DNA from: Cyclina sinensis
Taxonomy: Eukaryota; Mollusca; Bivalvia; Venerida; Veneridae
Direction: 5' to 3'
Length of the DNA: 64,000 nt
Assembly: GCA_012932295.1 (NCBI GenBank)
Contig: JAAONU010000002.1
Coordinates: 17,335,388 to 17,399,387 of the forward strand
Shown here: positions 33,232 through 45,839 of the stretch, in pieces
Position numbering within the stretch: position 1 is the stretch's first letter
Layout of the letters: the number at the start of each line of letters is the position of its first letter
Notes under the pieces: model-generated
What the model was told of the DNA's origin: nothing
Database searches by the model: none
The model's input: the letters and a program-made list of their open reading frames with translations, nothing else
Program-made: the position numbers and the translations under genes

Positions 33232-36200
33232 CTGAAACAAAAAAAGAAATAATGATTAAGCAAATGAAAATTAACAAGGCAGTCTGAAGGACAGCTAAAT
33301 CTCCTTCCGCAGCGGATATGAATGTGTACTTCTTGACTTTTAAGCAACCATGACCTTGATGTTGTGCCATGCATATTATAAGCACATAGTCTCATGATAG
33401 TAATTATTTGTGCCAAGTTATCTAAAATCTTCCATAAAGTCAAAACGTTATGAAGAACATTTAACCTTGACCTTAGGGGTTGCAACCTGGATGTTGGGTT
33501 CTGCACATCGTCCCATAGTGGTGATCATTTGGTCAAAGTAATTAAAAAACTTTTCGTAAGCCAAGTTAGTAAGTTAAAGAGCAGACGTGAAATGTGGATA
33601 TTTGACCTTTAACTGTGACCTTGACCTTGTGGGTAGCAACCCAATTATTGCGCTCTGCACATCGTCTCATAATGGCGATCACTTGTGCCAAGTTATTTCA
33701 AAAAATTTTCAGCGGTCTAAAAGTAATGGAGCGGACACGAAATGTAGACTTTTAACACTTGACCTTTAAGTGTGATCTTGACCTAGGGGGTAGCAGCCCA
33801 ATAATTGCGCTCTACACATCGTCTCATAATGGTGATCACTTGTGCAAAGTTATTTCAAAAACATTTCAGCGGTTTAAAAGTTATGGAGCGGACACGAAAG
33901 TGTTACGGACGGACAGACGGACGGACGGACGGAGGCCATTCCTATAATCCCCTCCCCGCTTTGGGGAAGAGGATTAATAAATGACTCGTGTTTGCTTTTT
34001 TTTTCGTAAAAAGTTGTGATGTGTCTCTGAGCCTCAGCTATAATAACAGCAAACTAAACAGGAAAATACAAAATCATTTTTATAAAAAATGGCCAATATA
34101 TAAGACGCGTTTTATTATCTAATTTCATCGTTTTTATTTTATCTGTCTATTGTTTTTATTACTATTTTTGTCTGTGTTTAAAACACGCTTCTGATAAGTA
34201 TTTCACAAAAAAAATATTAACAAGAAAACCGGTATAACCGATGGATTCTCCCCATAATAGCACTTATACAAAATGGGTGCATTTTGTTTTATATTTCTAT
34301 GCATAAATTGTATTAAAAAAATGTTTTTTGTTCCATTCAGGAAATGAACAATGACTACCTCTAAACGTATGCTCTCAAATACATGTGGGGACGAACCACA
34401 TACCTTCTGCGTATGGACGCTGCACTTTACCACTGAGCTATTCTGCCTTATTATCTACACATAATAAGACACCTGTAAACTTTCGATACAATGCAATGAG
34501 CAATGGATTTCCCCCTGTGGTAATGACGATTTTCACGCTTTGGTGATAGAGCTAAAAAATACCGCAACCAAACACCGGATAATGTATGCAAACTGGGCAA
34601 GTTGATATTTTTAGAGAAATCATAAAATATAATAATTAAGGGCCAAGTAGTGTTATGATTCTAAAACACTGCAATTTCAATCAGTGTTTTAATATCAAGC
34701 CTATATCTTGAAGAGATTTTAAGTAAATCTCCAAATAAGTATAATGAAAATTATAAAGGGAGATAATTAAAGAAAATGTCCACGATAGAGTTATAACTCC
34801 TTGATACTACACTTCCTCCAACATTTGAAATGTCAACTAAATCCCTCACTAAAATATAATGGAGATAGAGATACATGTAAAATGGGGAAGGCACTGTTAT
34901 AATTACACCGCACTTCATTCAGTATCTTTAATATCAGCTTCATGAAAATCCCTTTTATAATTTTAGAGTTATGCTCTAGAAAAACTTTAAAACATATCAA
35001 CAAAATTATAAAGCGAAATATCTCAATAACGGGTTGCAGCTAAAGTAAGAATTCTTGATTACTGTTTGCTACCACTTCCCTCTATCAGTGTGCCCAATAT
35101 CAACTAAATTCCTTCAACAGTTGAAGGACAAACACGAGGTAAGAGGTAATGAGAAAACTAGAAGAGGAAAGTGAACGTTCTTGTGCATTGCATTTATTCT
35201 CAATGTCATTTATAATGGTATAAAATTTAAAGTAAATCCTTTCATTCCTTTTTTAGATACTCCGGACAAACCTTAAGGACGGACGGCTAGGCAAGTCGCC
35301 GATATTATGCTCTCCCTTCGGGATGCAGGAAAATCATAGATTTGAGTAAACCTTAAGGTAAGAATATCAACCAACACTAACCTGGTAACAAGCTATCTGA
35401 GGATGATGGATTCGGCCAGAAAATGTAATCTGGGTTTTCTAGAAGCTTGATTGTAGTTCGTGATGTCATCAACTTAGTATCCGGACTATCTTCCACATCG
35501 AATTCAGGTTCCAATGAACGCCGTTTCCTAGTATTAGGACAGACACCCTGGAATCAATAAATATATGGCAATGATCTGTCTATACCGATCCATAAACTCT
35601 GACCATGAAGTGTAATGTTTGCTTACTTGTCATTTCGTTTTAATATAAATAGGTATGTCTTATGACGGACAAGTCCACCTATATCAATTTAGCAGGAGAA
35701 GGGAAAACAGTTGCAGATACAAGACACACCCACTTCTAGAACACAGGATACAAGACACACCCACTTCTAGAACACAGGATCCAAGACACACCCACTTCTA
35801 GAACACAGGATACAAGACACACCCACTTTTAGAACACAGAATCCAAGACACACCCACTTCTAGAACACAGGATCCAAGACACACCCACTTCTAGAACACA
35901 GGATCCAAGACACACCCACTTCTAGAACACAGAATCCAAGACACACCCACTTCTAGAACACAGGATACAAGACACACCCACTTCTAAAACACAGGATCCA
36001 AGACACGCCCACTTCTAGAACACAGAATCCAAGACACACCCACTTCTAGAACACAGGATAAAAGACACACCCACTTCTAGAACACAGGATCCAAGAAGAA
36101 AGTGCCTAATGTAATAAAGTGTACAAGCCAACAAGACACTCCCACTTCTAGAACACAGGATCCAAGAAGAAAGTGCCTAATGTAATAAAGTGTACAAGCC

Positions 36201-39200
36201 AACAAGACACACCCACTTCTAGAACACAGGATCCAAGAAGAAAGTGCCTAATGTAATAAAGTGTACAAGCCAACAAGACACTCCCACTTCTAGAACACAG
36301 GATCCAAGAAGAAAGTGCCTAATGTAATAAAGTGTACAAGCCAACAACCTATGTTTGAAGAACGCGAATGAAAAGACCGAGTGATATAGTCAAAGCTTTG
36401 AATGAACTGGTGGGGACGTGGTTGTGTAAAGAACTGTAAATTCAATTATTTTAAGACTCCAGTTCCGAAAATTCTAATTAACATTGAGACACACATTCGT
36501 TTTAACCTAATACTTTAATGTCTATAACAGTGTTTTAGTGTTGCAAAGTCGGAACAATGATCACGTTCTCGGACGAGGTCATGCAAAGCTTTTGAATTCA
36601 GACATTTTTTTTACGAAACTTTACCAGATTTTGTATTGGGACATTTTTTTTTACGTTTTTTTTTCCAGTCATCATTTTGTGTTATTTTTCACAAACACAC
36701 ATTTTTTCGAAGAACTCTTAATAACCCGATTTACCTGTATGCAATAGATCTGACCCTGCTTGCTGACAGTTAGCTCAGCTAAATTTGAACATCGTTACAT
36801 GCGAATGATGTAAACATTTAAAGTAAATATTTTTGTTATAAAATACGAACAGATAATGTTCCAGATCTAGATAAAGTTATGCACTCAATCATCACGGTTT
36901 TATTGTCAAAATCTCTGTGTGCAACTATCTTCCTTTAGTTCCTCAATTATCAAAATCGATTCATTCATTCATTCATTCATTCATTCATTCATTCAATCAA
37001 TCAATCAATCAATACAGTTACTTCTTTCAAGTTGAACTTTTTCATAAAATCAACATTAAAGGGGAAAAAAAGCAAATAATTTCTAAACCCAAGCTTAAAT
37101 TCGTCCAACACCGGTCATGATATAACAGGGGAAGTCACACCGCATGGATACTGTTTCAAATTCAACGCAGCTTTACTTCCCTTATCATAAAAGTGTAGTA
37201 ATATCAAACATATTCTAGGGTAGTTGGCAATATTTCCTCTCTAAAAAAATGTTTATAGCGAAGTATACTGAAGCCGTATTATTCCGTATTTCTGAGATCT
37301 ACTTATATTTGTTGTAGTCGGAAGATTTTTGGAACTTCACTTTTGGCTCATGAATAAGAAAAGTGTGAAAAAAGATACTTCAGATCTCAGCGATTACAAA
37401 AATATTCCGTAAGCTTGAAGCAGGAATACGGACATTTAACTGACCTCACTTTATAAACATACACAGAAATAAGGCTGGTGGTACAAAAATATCAATTAAA
37501 TGACTTTTTCTATACTCACCATAGTACATGGAGCACTGCTGATGTTCAAGCAAATCTTGACGTCACATACGATTGTGATGTACATCGACGTCCAAAACCG
37601 GAACATTTTCATCTCGGTATAGTACCTGGTATAGTTACCTACCATTTCCGTCTTGTTAGGGGCGAAACTCATCATAAGGTCTGAGTCCACTGTGCAACTG
37701 AAAAAAACAACTTCCCGGTGGTGCACTTAATATATGAAGTGTGGGGCTCAAACCCGGGTGTCGTGGGTTCAGACCCCGCCAGTGGAATTCGAACGTGACC
37801 TTGACATTTACCCTTAGACATGAGACCTGGCCTGGTGTTCAGAAAAAAAGGTTAAGTTTGCTGTGCAAGAAATAAATAACAAAATATTTCAAAAAAGGCC
37901 TAACAATACTTATCTTGTACACCCGTGAAGATTTATTGCTAATATGTTTGCCCTGTGAAGACGGTTCAATGTGTCCAGATAGAATTATAATTAAAGACAA
38001 TTACAATCCTTTTAACAGCGATCAACATACATTTTTTGGGCAGTAAACTGATTTTATTGTATACAGATCAAAAGAACATTCTCATTCATACAGCTAACAG
38101 AATAATGTAAACTGTTTACACCTTTCACTATTACTGCCCACAAAAATGAACCCAGGTTTAATGTACCTTCCAACAACAAAGACCCCATCTGGGGATTGAA
38201 ACCCGATCTCTTGGTTCATATTCAGTTGTGCTTACCACAGGACAACCAAGGATGGGCCCGGGCTTCCACTGCACTCAATTTTAGAACGTACATAAATTTA
38301 CTAAACTTACTACTTATTCACACTGCTAAACATTTTAACGTTGACACCTGTTACCAATTTTAAGGCCCATTAATCAGAGGAAGGGTGGGTGATATTTTCT
38401 TTCAACTTTAACCTAATGAATCAATGTTAACTGAAGTATCTGACTTACTCGTTTTCAATTAGTTTGTAACTGCTTGTTGCCTTGGGTGCATCTCTCCCAG
38501 GATATGCTGTGCACTGCAGAAATCTCAGTGCGTAATTTACTGAAACAAATACATAACCAACGGTCAGCTGCCAATGAGTTAAAGCAGACTAGTAGATAGC
38601 AATTATAAAACTGTCAAACTATACTCTAGCTACTTGAGGGTACATATTTATAATAATTAGTTACACACTTATAATTTAATAAGACGTACAACACCATTTT
38701 CTCCAAGTTTTGGAGTATTTCAACTTTAAAAATCACTGACATTATATGCCCATACAGAATATGGTTTTCACTCTTTCAGAACTTGGCAAAATAAGGGGAA
38801 AAGTATACATGTTTCCGAAAAGAAGTAATGACTCGCGCAATTTCACGTGTGACAAACCAGCATCTTACCTGTCTTAAGTTCAAAGCAGCCGACAATAAGA
38901 AAAACATTGCTATTTCATGGCAAGAAGAAGTACATGCTGAGGTTTGTATTAGCTATTGCGCTTTGTGTTGTTTGTGAAACGTTTGCTGCATTTTTACTGT
39001 TATCTGTATAACAATTTTTTATATAACAAAGTTCTTTTTTTCAGTTCTACAACCCATTAATTAAAGTTTAGAGGTTACATATAAACAAAAAGTTTGGTTT
39101 TATGATACGACCACGTACTCGGTCAATATCACATTTTTGATGGTCCGCAAAACTTAATATTGACCTAAGCATCGATGTATAATGGAATTCTCTTGCTAAG

Positions 39201-42200
39201 AGTATTTGTTGTCTTTAAAACGTTTTTACTTTCAATCAATATAACTTTCATATACTTATATCATTTTACAGACCATGTAGATCGTAAGTGAAGAGAAGAT
39301 TTTCCATCAATTTGGCAGCGGCAATCGGCGGGTTAGTAATACTTCCGTTGCGAACGTAGGCGAACTTTGCGAAAGTCTGACTTTCGGCGAGAGTTTCGTC
39401 GACGACCAACCTACAAATTTATACATAAAAACACATGATAAAATCATGTAACCTTTGATAACATTCATCTGTAACCACCAATGTTAACAGTCAGCTGATA
39501 CAATTATTAACAGTCATCTGCTACCATTGTTAACAGTCATATGTCATCACTCTCTTCATTTATGTGTAACCACTGATAACATTATCTTTTTTCATTTCTA
39601 ACAATCACCTGCTGCCATTGTTAACAGTAATCTGCCACCATCGTTAACAGTAATCGGCTACCACTGTTAACAGTCATCTGCTACTATGGTTGACAATCAT
39701 CTGATACCTTGGTTAACAGTCATCTGCTACCATGGTTAACAGTCATCTGCCACAATGGTTAACAGTAATCTGCTACCATAGTTAACAGTTATCTGCCACC
39801 ACTGTTTACAGTCATCTTCTACCACTGTTAACAGTCGTCTGCCACCACTGTTTACAGTCATCCTCTACCACTGTTAACAGTCATCTTCTACCAAGGTTTA
39901 CAGTCATCTGCTACCATTGTTAACAGTTATCTGCCACCACTGTTTACAGATATCTGCTACCATTGTTAACAGTCATCTGCCACCACTGTTTACAGTCATC
40001 TGCTACCATTGTTTATAGTCAACTGCCACCACTGTTAAAAGTCATCTGTAACCACCGTTAGAAGTCATCTGCTACCATTGTTAACAGTAATCTGCTTCCA
40101 TTGTTTATAGGCAACTGCCACCATTGTTAAAAGTCAACTGCCACCACTGTTAAAAGTCATCTGTTACCGCTGTTAGAAGTCAACTGCTGCCATTGTTAAC
40201 AGTCATCTGCTACCATTGTTAACAGTCATCTGCTGCCACTGTTAACAGTCATCTGCCACCATTGTTAACAGTCATCTACTACCATTGTTAACAGTAATCT
40301 GCTGCCATTGTTAACAGTCATCTGCTACCATTGTTAACAGTCATGTGCTACCACTGTTAACAGTCATCTGTTACCACTGTGAGAAGTCATCTGCTACCAT
40401 TGTTAACAGTCATCTGCTATCATTGTTAACAGTCATCTGCTACCATTGTTTACAGTCATGTGCTACCACTGTTAACAGTCATCTGTTACCACTGTGAGAA
40501 GTCATCTGCTACCATTGTTAACAGTCATCGGCTACCACTGTTAACAGTCATCCGCTACCATTGTTAACAGTCATCGGATATTATTGTTAACAGTCATCGG
40601 CTACCATTGTTACGGTCATCGGCTACCACTGTTAACAGTCATCTGCTATCATTGTTAACAGTCATCTGCTGCCACTGTTAACAGTCATCTGCCACCATTG
40701 TTAACAGTCATCTGCTATCATTGTTAACAGTCATTTGCTACCACTGTTAACAGTCATGCGCTACCACTGTTAACAGCCATCGGCTACCATTGTTAACAGT
40801 CATCGGCTACCATTGTTATGGTCATCGGCTACCACTGTAAACAGTCATCTGCTATCATTGTTAACAGTCATCTGCTACCATTGTTAACAGTCATCGGCTA
40901 CCACTGTTAACAGTCATCGGCTACCACTGTTAACAGTCATCGGCTACCATTGTTAACAGTCATCGGCTATTATTGTTAACAGTCATCGGCTATTATTGTT
41001 AACAGTCATCTGCTACCAAAGTTAACAGTCATCTGCTATCATTGTTAACAGTCATCTGCTACCATTGTTAACAGTCATCGGCTACCACTGTTAACAGTCA
41101 TCTGCTATCATTGTTAACAGTCATCTGCTATCATTGTTAACAGTCATCTGCTACCATTATTAACAGTCATCTACAACAATTGTTATCAGTCATCTGCTAC
41201 CATTGTTAACAGTCATCGGCTACCACTGTTAACAGTCATCTGCTATCATTGTTAAGAGTCATCTGCTACCATTGTTAACAGTGATCTGCTACCACTGTTA
41301 AAAGCCATCTGTTACCATTGTTAACAGTCATCTGTTACCAGTGCAAACACTAATTTGTTACTATTGTTTGCAGTCATCTGCTGTCATTGTGCACATTCAG
41401 CTGTTACCAATGCTTTCATCTGAATGTTCCCTCTGTTAAAAATCACCTGTTTGTATTGTAAAAAGTCAACAGTTATCATTGTTAACAATCACCTGTTCAC
41501 AGACATCTGTTTGCATTGTGAAACTTCATCTGCTTTCATTTTTAATATTCATTTGTTACCATTTTCAACAGATACCTGTCACACTGTGAACTTTGACCTG
41601 TTTCTAGTTTGAACCAACAGAGACTGGCTGACCTACCCAGGGGATCATCTAATTCCTTACATTAAGTGTTGTACCTTATTCCAAACTGTCGTAAGTCCTT
41701 AAGAACTCAGAGAATCAAAAACAATTGAGGGGAATATGGAGAATATGTGGTCGAAAACATCCTGCATTTTTGTTTCCTGTAATCACATCATTCCCCAATT
41801 GAGGAATTGTTGATAAATACATTAATTTCTGGTTGATGGTCGTTTCACCATCACCAAAAAGACAAGTAACATAACATATCCTACTGACTACTTCCTCTTG
41901 CAATAAATGTTGGAAATGTTTTAATAGTCTTGACACTTATCACCCTTACGTGGTGGTTCTGAAAAGTTTTTAAAAAAATGTTCACACTGGCTTTTTCATA
42001 TATTTTACCCTCGTTCCAAAGTTTCTGCATACAAGGAAATCTAAGAAGGTAAAAAACACTTGCAATTCACTTTATTCCAGGCTTCTTAATTGGTAAACAG
42101 AAACTTTGGGTGATACAAGCTTTACAAATTTCGACATTTCCGATGACTAAATTCCTGATATGAAGAACTTCGGTATACCTTACCCAACTGAGAGTGCATG

Positions 42201-43666
42201 GGTGAAGTTTTTCTCTGTACCTTCCGTGATCTCCTGGCACCTGATGTGAACAAGGACCTTGTCAGAGCCACCTATTACACCGTTCGTATGTTCAATTTCA
42301 GTTAGCTGTACTACTATATCGTCACTCTGTGAACACAAAACAACAAGGTTACAGCGGTAACTGATCATAGACCACCTGACCAGGGCAGCAGGAAGAACTG
42401 GTAACGTGATCTTGAAGCAAGAGACGAAACTTGCAATTTAATGATCGCTGACTCGATCCCCTGCTACGTCTACTATTCTAGTACTTTTTGTTGAGATTTT
42501 AAACCGAGGTGCAGTTTTTCAATACATTAAATGACTCCACTCATCTAGGTGGCATAATCTATTGGCAACTTGTACCAACGACTAACAAAATCCAACAGAC
42601 ACATGTATACAACAATAACTGATCTCTGTATAAAGAGTTTATTTTCATAACTTTAAATGTTCGATATATCTGAATATTAGACAATTTTCAAAAAAATTCA
42701 AGTGTTTCAAGAGTGTCTGTATTCAAAACAACCTACCTTGGAACAACCTGTTAGTACTATGAGGGTGAAGTTATCAGCAAATGTCAGGTTACAGACTGCA
42801 TCTGAATCTATCGCCGACCCAAAGAACAATGTTTCCGGAATTGGGTTGGTCAATGTTATTGTACTGTTGGGGAAGCACTCTGCAAATTGTAATGCCTCAA
42901 TATTAAGTCAAGCATTTGTACCAAATAAACATTGAATTCAGCATGTTATCAACTGCGTTTCTCTCCATTTAACCTTTACCATACTGGTGGCAACTGTTCT
43001 CACCTGCAGGGTAGACCTACATACGCGACTAGGGTAGACCCTGATCAGCCTGCACCTTCATGCAGTGTAGACTTTATTGCACTGATTGCTCTTCTGGCAT
43101 TAAGTTTTTCAGGGAGAACCTGTATAATTTGTAAATAAGTCTGCTCGAACTAAGTAATGGACAATTTAATTTGATAAAATTGGCGAAGTAAGGACTACTT
43201 TGGTATACGCCTATCTAAATCAGTACAAGAGGTAAAACGTATGTCTCATAATTTTATATCATGTATTATAAAGTACCCTATTATAATTTAGAAGTTCTCG
43301 ATAACAAATGGTTCCAAGTCGAAAGAGGGTCCTTCTATAACACAAATAGGTGAGTTCTGAGTCTCTTATTTGGGTTGAACCGTATTTCTTAGACGTTAAG
43401 CTTACTCGTGTCAAAATATGTTCATTCGCTGCAAGTAAAGCGGTGATTAGCAAAAACTAGCATATATTATTGTTAAATAAAACAGCTACATTTTACCTAT
43501 TTTTACGAATAACATATGTATGTACTGGGTTGAGATTTTTACCTTGTAACTGTTTATTTGTGTACTTACCAACCTCTGTATGCGCTGCTTCGACCAATTC
43601 AGGGTAATAACTAAACACCGTCCATAGAATAGCGAAACATACTCTAAAAACGATTCCGGCAAACAT
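33176..43666 (-). CDS. Secreted or membrane-anchored zona pellucida (ZP) domain protein, complete
   Basis: Eight minus-strand exons join in frame: 43570-43666, 42737-42879, 42184-42326, 39274-39410, 38449-38539, 37520-37697, 35382-35547, 33176-33231 (1011 bases, 336 residues). All junctions are GT-AG. The start ATG opens a signal peptide (about residues 1-27). ZP-N has the expected four cysteines (34, 62, 78, 110). ZP-C has six (183, 205, 248, 253, 261, 266). RKRR at 270-273 fits the consensus furin site that follows ZP modules. Residues 320-336 are a hydrophobic tail with almost no cytoplasmic part, so either a GPI-anchor signal or a transmembrane end. ZP proteins polymerise into extracellular filaments in egg coats and apical matrices; the specific role here is unknown. 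Introns carry large tandem repeats. Confidence 0.88.
33440..33980 (-). repeat. AGGTCA-family repeat with GGACGGACGGAC end
   Basis: Three diverged units share GTGACCTTGACCTTGTGGGT-like, GCAACCCAATTATTGCGCTC-like and CATCGTCTCATAATGG-like blocks (~33460, 33615, 33765; spacing ~150). They are followed by GGACGGACAGACGGACGGAC (33907) and a CCCTCCCCGCTTTGGGGAAG hairpin (33952-33971). Confidence 0.75.
34378..34447 (-). mobile_element. tRNA-like SINE head
   Basis: The minus strand reads GGCAGAATAGCTCAGTGGTA (box A) and TATGTGGTTCGTCCCCACAT (box B with a good T-stem). The 3' acceptor strand that would pair with GGCAGAA is absent, so I call a tRNA-derived retroposon relic rather than a functional tRNA. 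Confidence 0.5.
35382..35547 (-). CDS. ZP gene exon 7 (furin-type site and stalk)
   Basis: It encodes GVCPNTRKRRSLEPE onward, with cysteine 266 and RKRR at 270-273, then an acidic and Ser/Thr-rich stalk ending SSSDSLLP. Acceptor TTCCAG, donor GTTAGT, phase 1. Confidence 0.88.
35717..36088 (+). repeat. 31-bp minisatellite, 12 copies
   Basis: Twelve units of ATCCAAGACACACCCACTTC then TAGAACACAGG run without interruption (12 x 31 = 372). Variants alternate at the third and fourth positions (ATAC, ATCC, ATAA) and at the end (CAGG, CAGA). The array lies in ZP intron 6, 170 bases upstream (gene sense) of exon 7. Confidence 0.95.
36089..36347 (+). repeat. 71-bp compound unit continuing the 31-bp minisatellite
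   Basis: ATCCAAGAAGAAAGTGCC starts recur at 36089, 36160, 36231 and 36302, exactly 71 bases apart. Each unit fuses a 40-base segment (AGTGCCTAATGTAATAAAGT...) with one 31-bp monomer. The last unit is partial. Confidence 0.95.
36959..37013 (+). repeat. (ATTC)n-(AATC)n microsatellite
   Basis: About nine ATTC units followed by about five AATC units, in ZP intron 6. Confidence 0.97.
37520..37697 (-). CDS. ZP gene exon 6 (core of ZP-C)
   Basis: It encodes DCTVDSDLMMSFAPNKTEMV to KICLNISSAPCTM, with cysteines 205, 248, 253 and 261 and the MFRFW...YITIVCDVKIC strand typical of ZP-C. Donor GTGAGT, phase 0. Confidence 0.9.
37740..38448. other. ZP intron 5 with SINE-like fragments
   Basis: GGGTGTCGTGGGTTCAGACC at 37757 is box-B-like. 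On the minus strand 38260-38180 reads TTGTCCTGTGGTAAGCACAA and ATCGGGTTTCAATCCCC, again tRNA-like. No exon is seen. Confidence 0.4.
38449..38539 (-). CDS. ZP gene exon 5 (start of ZP-C)
   Basis: It encodes VNYALRFLQCTAYPGRDAPK to SSYKLIEN, containing cysteine 183. The order (Cys, polar stretch, Y-x-LIEN-[DG]-C) is typical of ZP-C. Acceptor TTTCAG, donor GTAAGT, phase 2. Confidence 0.85.
39274..39410 (-). CDS. ZP gene exon 4 (ZP-N/ZP-C linker)
   Basis: It encodes LVVDETLAESQTFAKFAYVR... to LLFTYDLH. Acceptor TTTGTAG. The donor that keeps the frame is GTCTGT at 39273; a stronger-looking GTAAAA four bases later would break the frame with exon 5. Confidence 0.78.
39470..41400 (+). repeat. 23-bp satellite, ~84 copies, in a ZP intron
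   Basis: The unit GTTAACAGTCATCTGCTACC plus ATT (or ACT) repeats head to tail with period 23 for about 1.9 kb. Copies are variable (TCTG/TCGG, TACC/TATC/CACC, TTAACA/TTTACA). The middle (about 40200-41280) is most regular and both edges decay. It fills most of the 2.8-kb intron between ZP exons 3 and 4. Confidence 0.95.
42184..42326 (-). CDS. ZP gene exon 3 (ZP-N, second half)
   Basis: It encodes SDDIVVQLTEIEHTNG..., then VLVHIRCQ with cysteine 110, the last ZP-N cysteine. Acceptor GTTCACAG, donor GTAAGG, ends in phase 2. Confidence 0.88.
42737..42879 (-). CDS. ZP gene exon 2 (ZP-N, first half)
   Basis: It encodes ECFPNSTITLTNP... to LIVLTGCSK, with cysteines 34, 62 and 78 and three N-glycosylation sequons (NST, NLT, NFT). 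Acceptor TTTGCAG, donor GTAGGT, ends in phase 0. Confidence 0.88.
43570..43666 (-). CDS. ZP gene exon 1 (signal peptide)
   Basis: It starts at ATG 43666 and encodes MFAGIVFRVCFAILWTVF..., a basic residue then a hydrophobic core, ending AAHTEV before donor GTAAGT (phase 1). The next exon completes a Glu codon and leads directly into the first ZP cysteine, which supports this start. Confidence 0.85.
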
Positions 43667-45839
43667 ACTTGTCTCAAGTCACGTAGCTTCTAGACGAAAA
43701 GAAAAAAAATGATTACTATATCTTACAACTAGTGTCAAAGTTCCACTCTTCAATATTATTTTTATATTACCATGTTTCCTGAAAACCCCAAATTCTCTGT
43801 TCAGTCTGTCGTTATTCCTTACATGATGACTCAGCAAGTCTCGGGTGAAAAAGAAAGGAATGTATTGTGAAGTCGAAATAAATATATTTGAAGCATACTG
43901 GAGTGATATTAAATAACTTTCTCACATGGTATGGATTAATTTTCATAATTCACTTTTCAGAGTTTGTAAATGCCACAATTTATTAATGTTGAATATCACA
44001 AAATGGCAATTCAGTTTTTTTTCTTATAACAATTTTAAAAGAAACGAAAAGACGAGCTTTGGTTTATTTTGACATGTAATAAACCGGTACCTTCACTGCA
44101 AGCAACTTTTAAAATCTTAAAACATTATTTTGAAGTATACTTCGTAACAATAAAAAAAAAGATAAAAAGAAAAAAGAAAATTTAACAAGCAAAACATATA
44201 ATTATCATACGAATGGATTTAAACGAAAGACGTAATTTTTATGACAGAACTAGCACCAACTGAGAACGCTGTTTGATTTTCAGTTATCTTTTCATTAAAA
44301 AAAAAGACAGCAATACATTAACAATAATAACAAAAGTTAATATCTGATATCCATGCTTCTTGAAGTTTTATATTTGAAATAAGTTTCAAGAAAACGAAAT
44401 GTATTTACTTGCCCTTTCTAAGACGTCCGATCTGAGATTTGCTGATGATGTTTTGACCGAACACTTCCGATTGCGATATTTTATAACCAAGACCACGTTG
44501 CTTGTTGTTTCTCAGAAAGGTATGTTATAAACTTATTATATAAAGTGTCTCAAACGTTTAATTTTCTTCACAAATATTGGAAATAAGTATAACTCAAAAT
44601 TCATACAAAATTCATACTTACTGATACGTATAAATATGTCGCTCACTTTTGTGTCCCTAAAGAAGATTAGTTTTGCGACTCGAAATACCCGTGAAATCCG
44701 TGGTCTGTGTGACATGCACGTATAAGAAAAATTATGGGACGCATCTTCAGCCTAATTTTATGGTGTAAGATTCATAATGCCTTAGTACTCAAGACCTGTG
44801 ATTATTTACTGAAGGTGTGGGTTCAGACACCAATATTTTTTCTTTAGTGTATTTTTTTCGGTTATGAAACGCCACATGTTACTGAAATTGAATTTCGTTC
44901 GTGTTAAAAATATATTTTGATTGAAAACAAGCCATAAAAGAAGGTAAAAATTAGACAAACTAAGTGTGACCAAAGTAGTCTGTTTGTTTGAATTATGTTG
45001 TGTGAGCTTTAAACGACATATGAATAAACTAATTACTTAATTAACTAAATTAGTATTTAGCAACACTTGTTCAATTTCGTTATTTGAATATACTTTTTAG
45101 TAGTTGTATGCCTGTTAAAAGGGAAAGCATTAGCACGGAAAATTGCAAGAGTCACAATTGTGCTACTTTTCAGTGTATGAGATTAGTCTCTTAGAAGATA
45201 CATGACATAGAATAGAGGAGAAATTGAGTATTAAGAAGGTTAATGTAAAATGAAATGTTACGCTATGTTTGTCGGCCTGTGGGATGTCATTGTGGTCTAG
45301 TTATTGTGAATCATTTAAAGCCTTCTAGCCTGGTACTAGACGGAACAAAGATGACGTCAAAGAATTGACTTTCCAAAGGAATTCACCCAGTGATTTCACT
45401 TAACCAGATACTGAAAATATTGAAAAAATAACTAGGTAAATCGGCAAAAACTTTGAAAATTCCAGGGCTCATTCGACCAAGAACACTGCAAGAGGCGACG
45501 TGAACAATAACTGAAAATTGGGTATCAGTGATCTCAGTAATAAATTTCTCCATGGTTAACCTTTTTCAATGTTAACTAGTTGTTCATAACATTATATGTA
45601 TAAAAAATAACAATTTTTTTAATTTTACGTTTATATCATTTCCTCCGCATGAAATGGGTGGGGTAAATATGTACCATGTTTGTAGATTCATTTTCTTGTG
45701 ATGAATGTGCTTTGTCAACAGTCATTAGATTTTCATACTGTGAATGATCATGTACTACAATGATTTGTTATTTGGTAGGATAAAAAAATCAATGTGTTTC
45801 TACTCTATAAACCGATAAGTCTGTTGAGATTTGACAGCT
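43667..45839. other. Unannotated AT-rich stretch upstream of the ZP gene
   Basis: It should contain the ZP promoter or 5' UTR, but I cannot identify a transcription start. No other gene is visible. Confidence 0.4.

Larger units (their letters stand above)
33232..35381. other. ZP intron 7: repeats and a SINE relic
   Basis: It holds the AGGTCA-type fragment at 33440-33980 and a tRNA-like relic at 34378-34447. The rest is AT-rich without visible exons. Confidence 0.6.

Noticed and set aside
34378..34447. Functional tRNA gene
   Set aside because: Box A and T-arm are good but the acceptor stem has no 3' partner, so a SINE head is more likely.
42940..43135. 68-codon plus-strand ORF between ZP exons
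   Set aside because: It resembles dispersed non-coding sequence (GTAGACCCTGATCAGCCTGC) seen in mollusc repeats and opposes the ZP gene; no domain.
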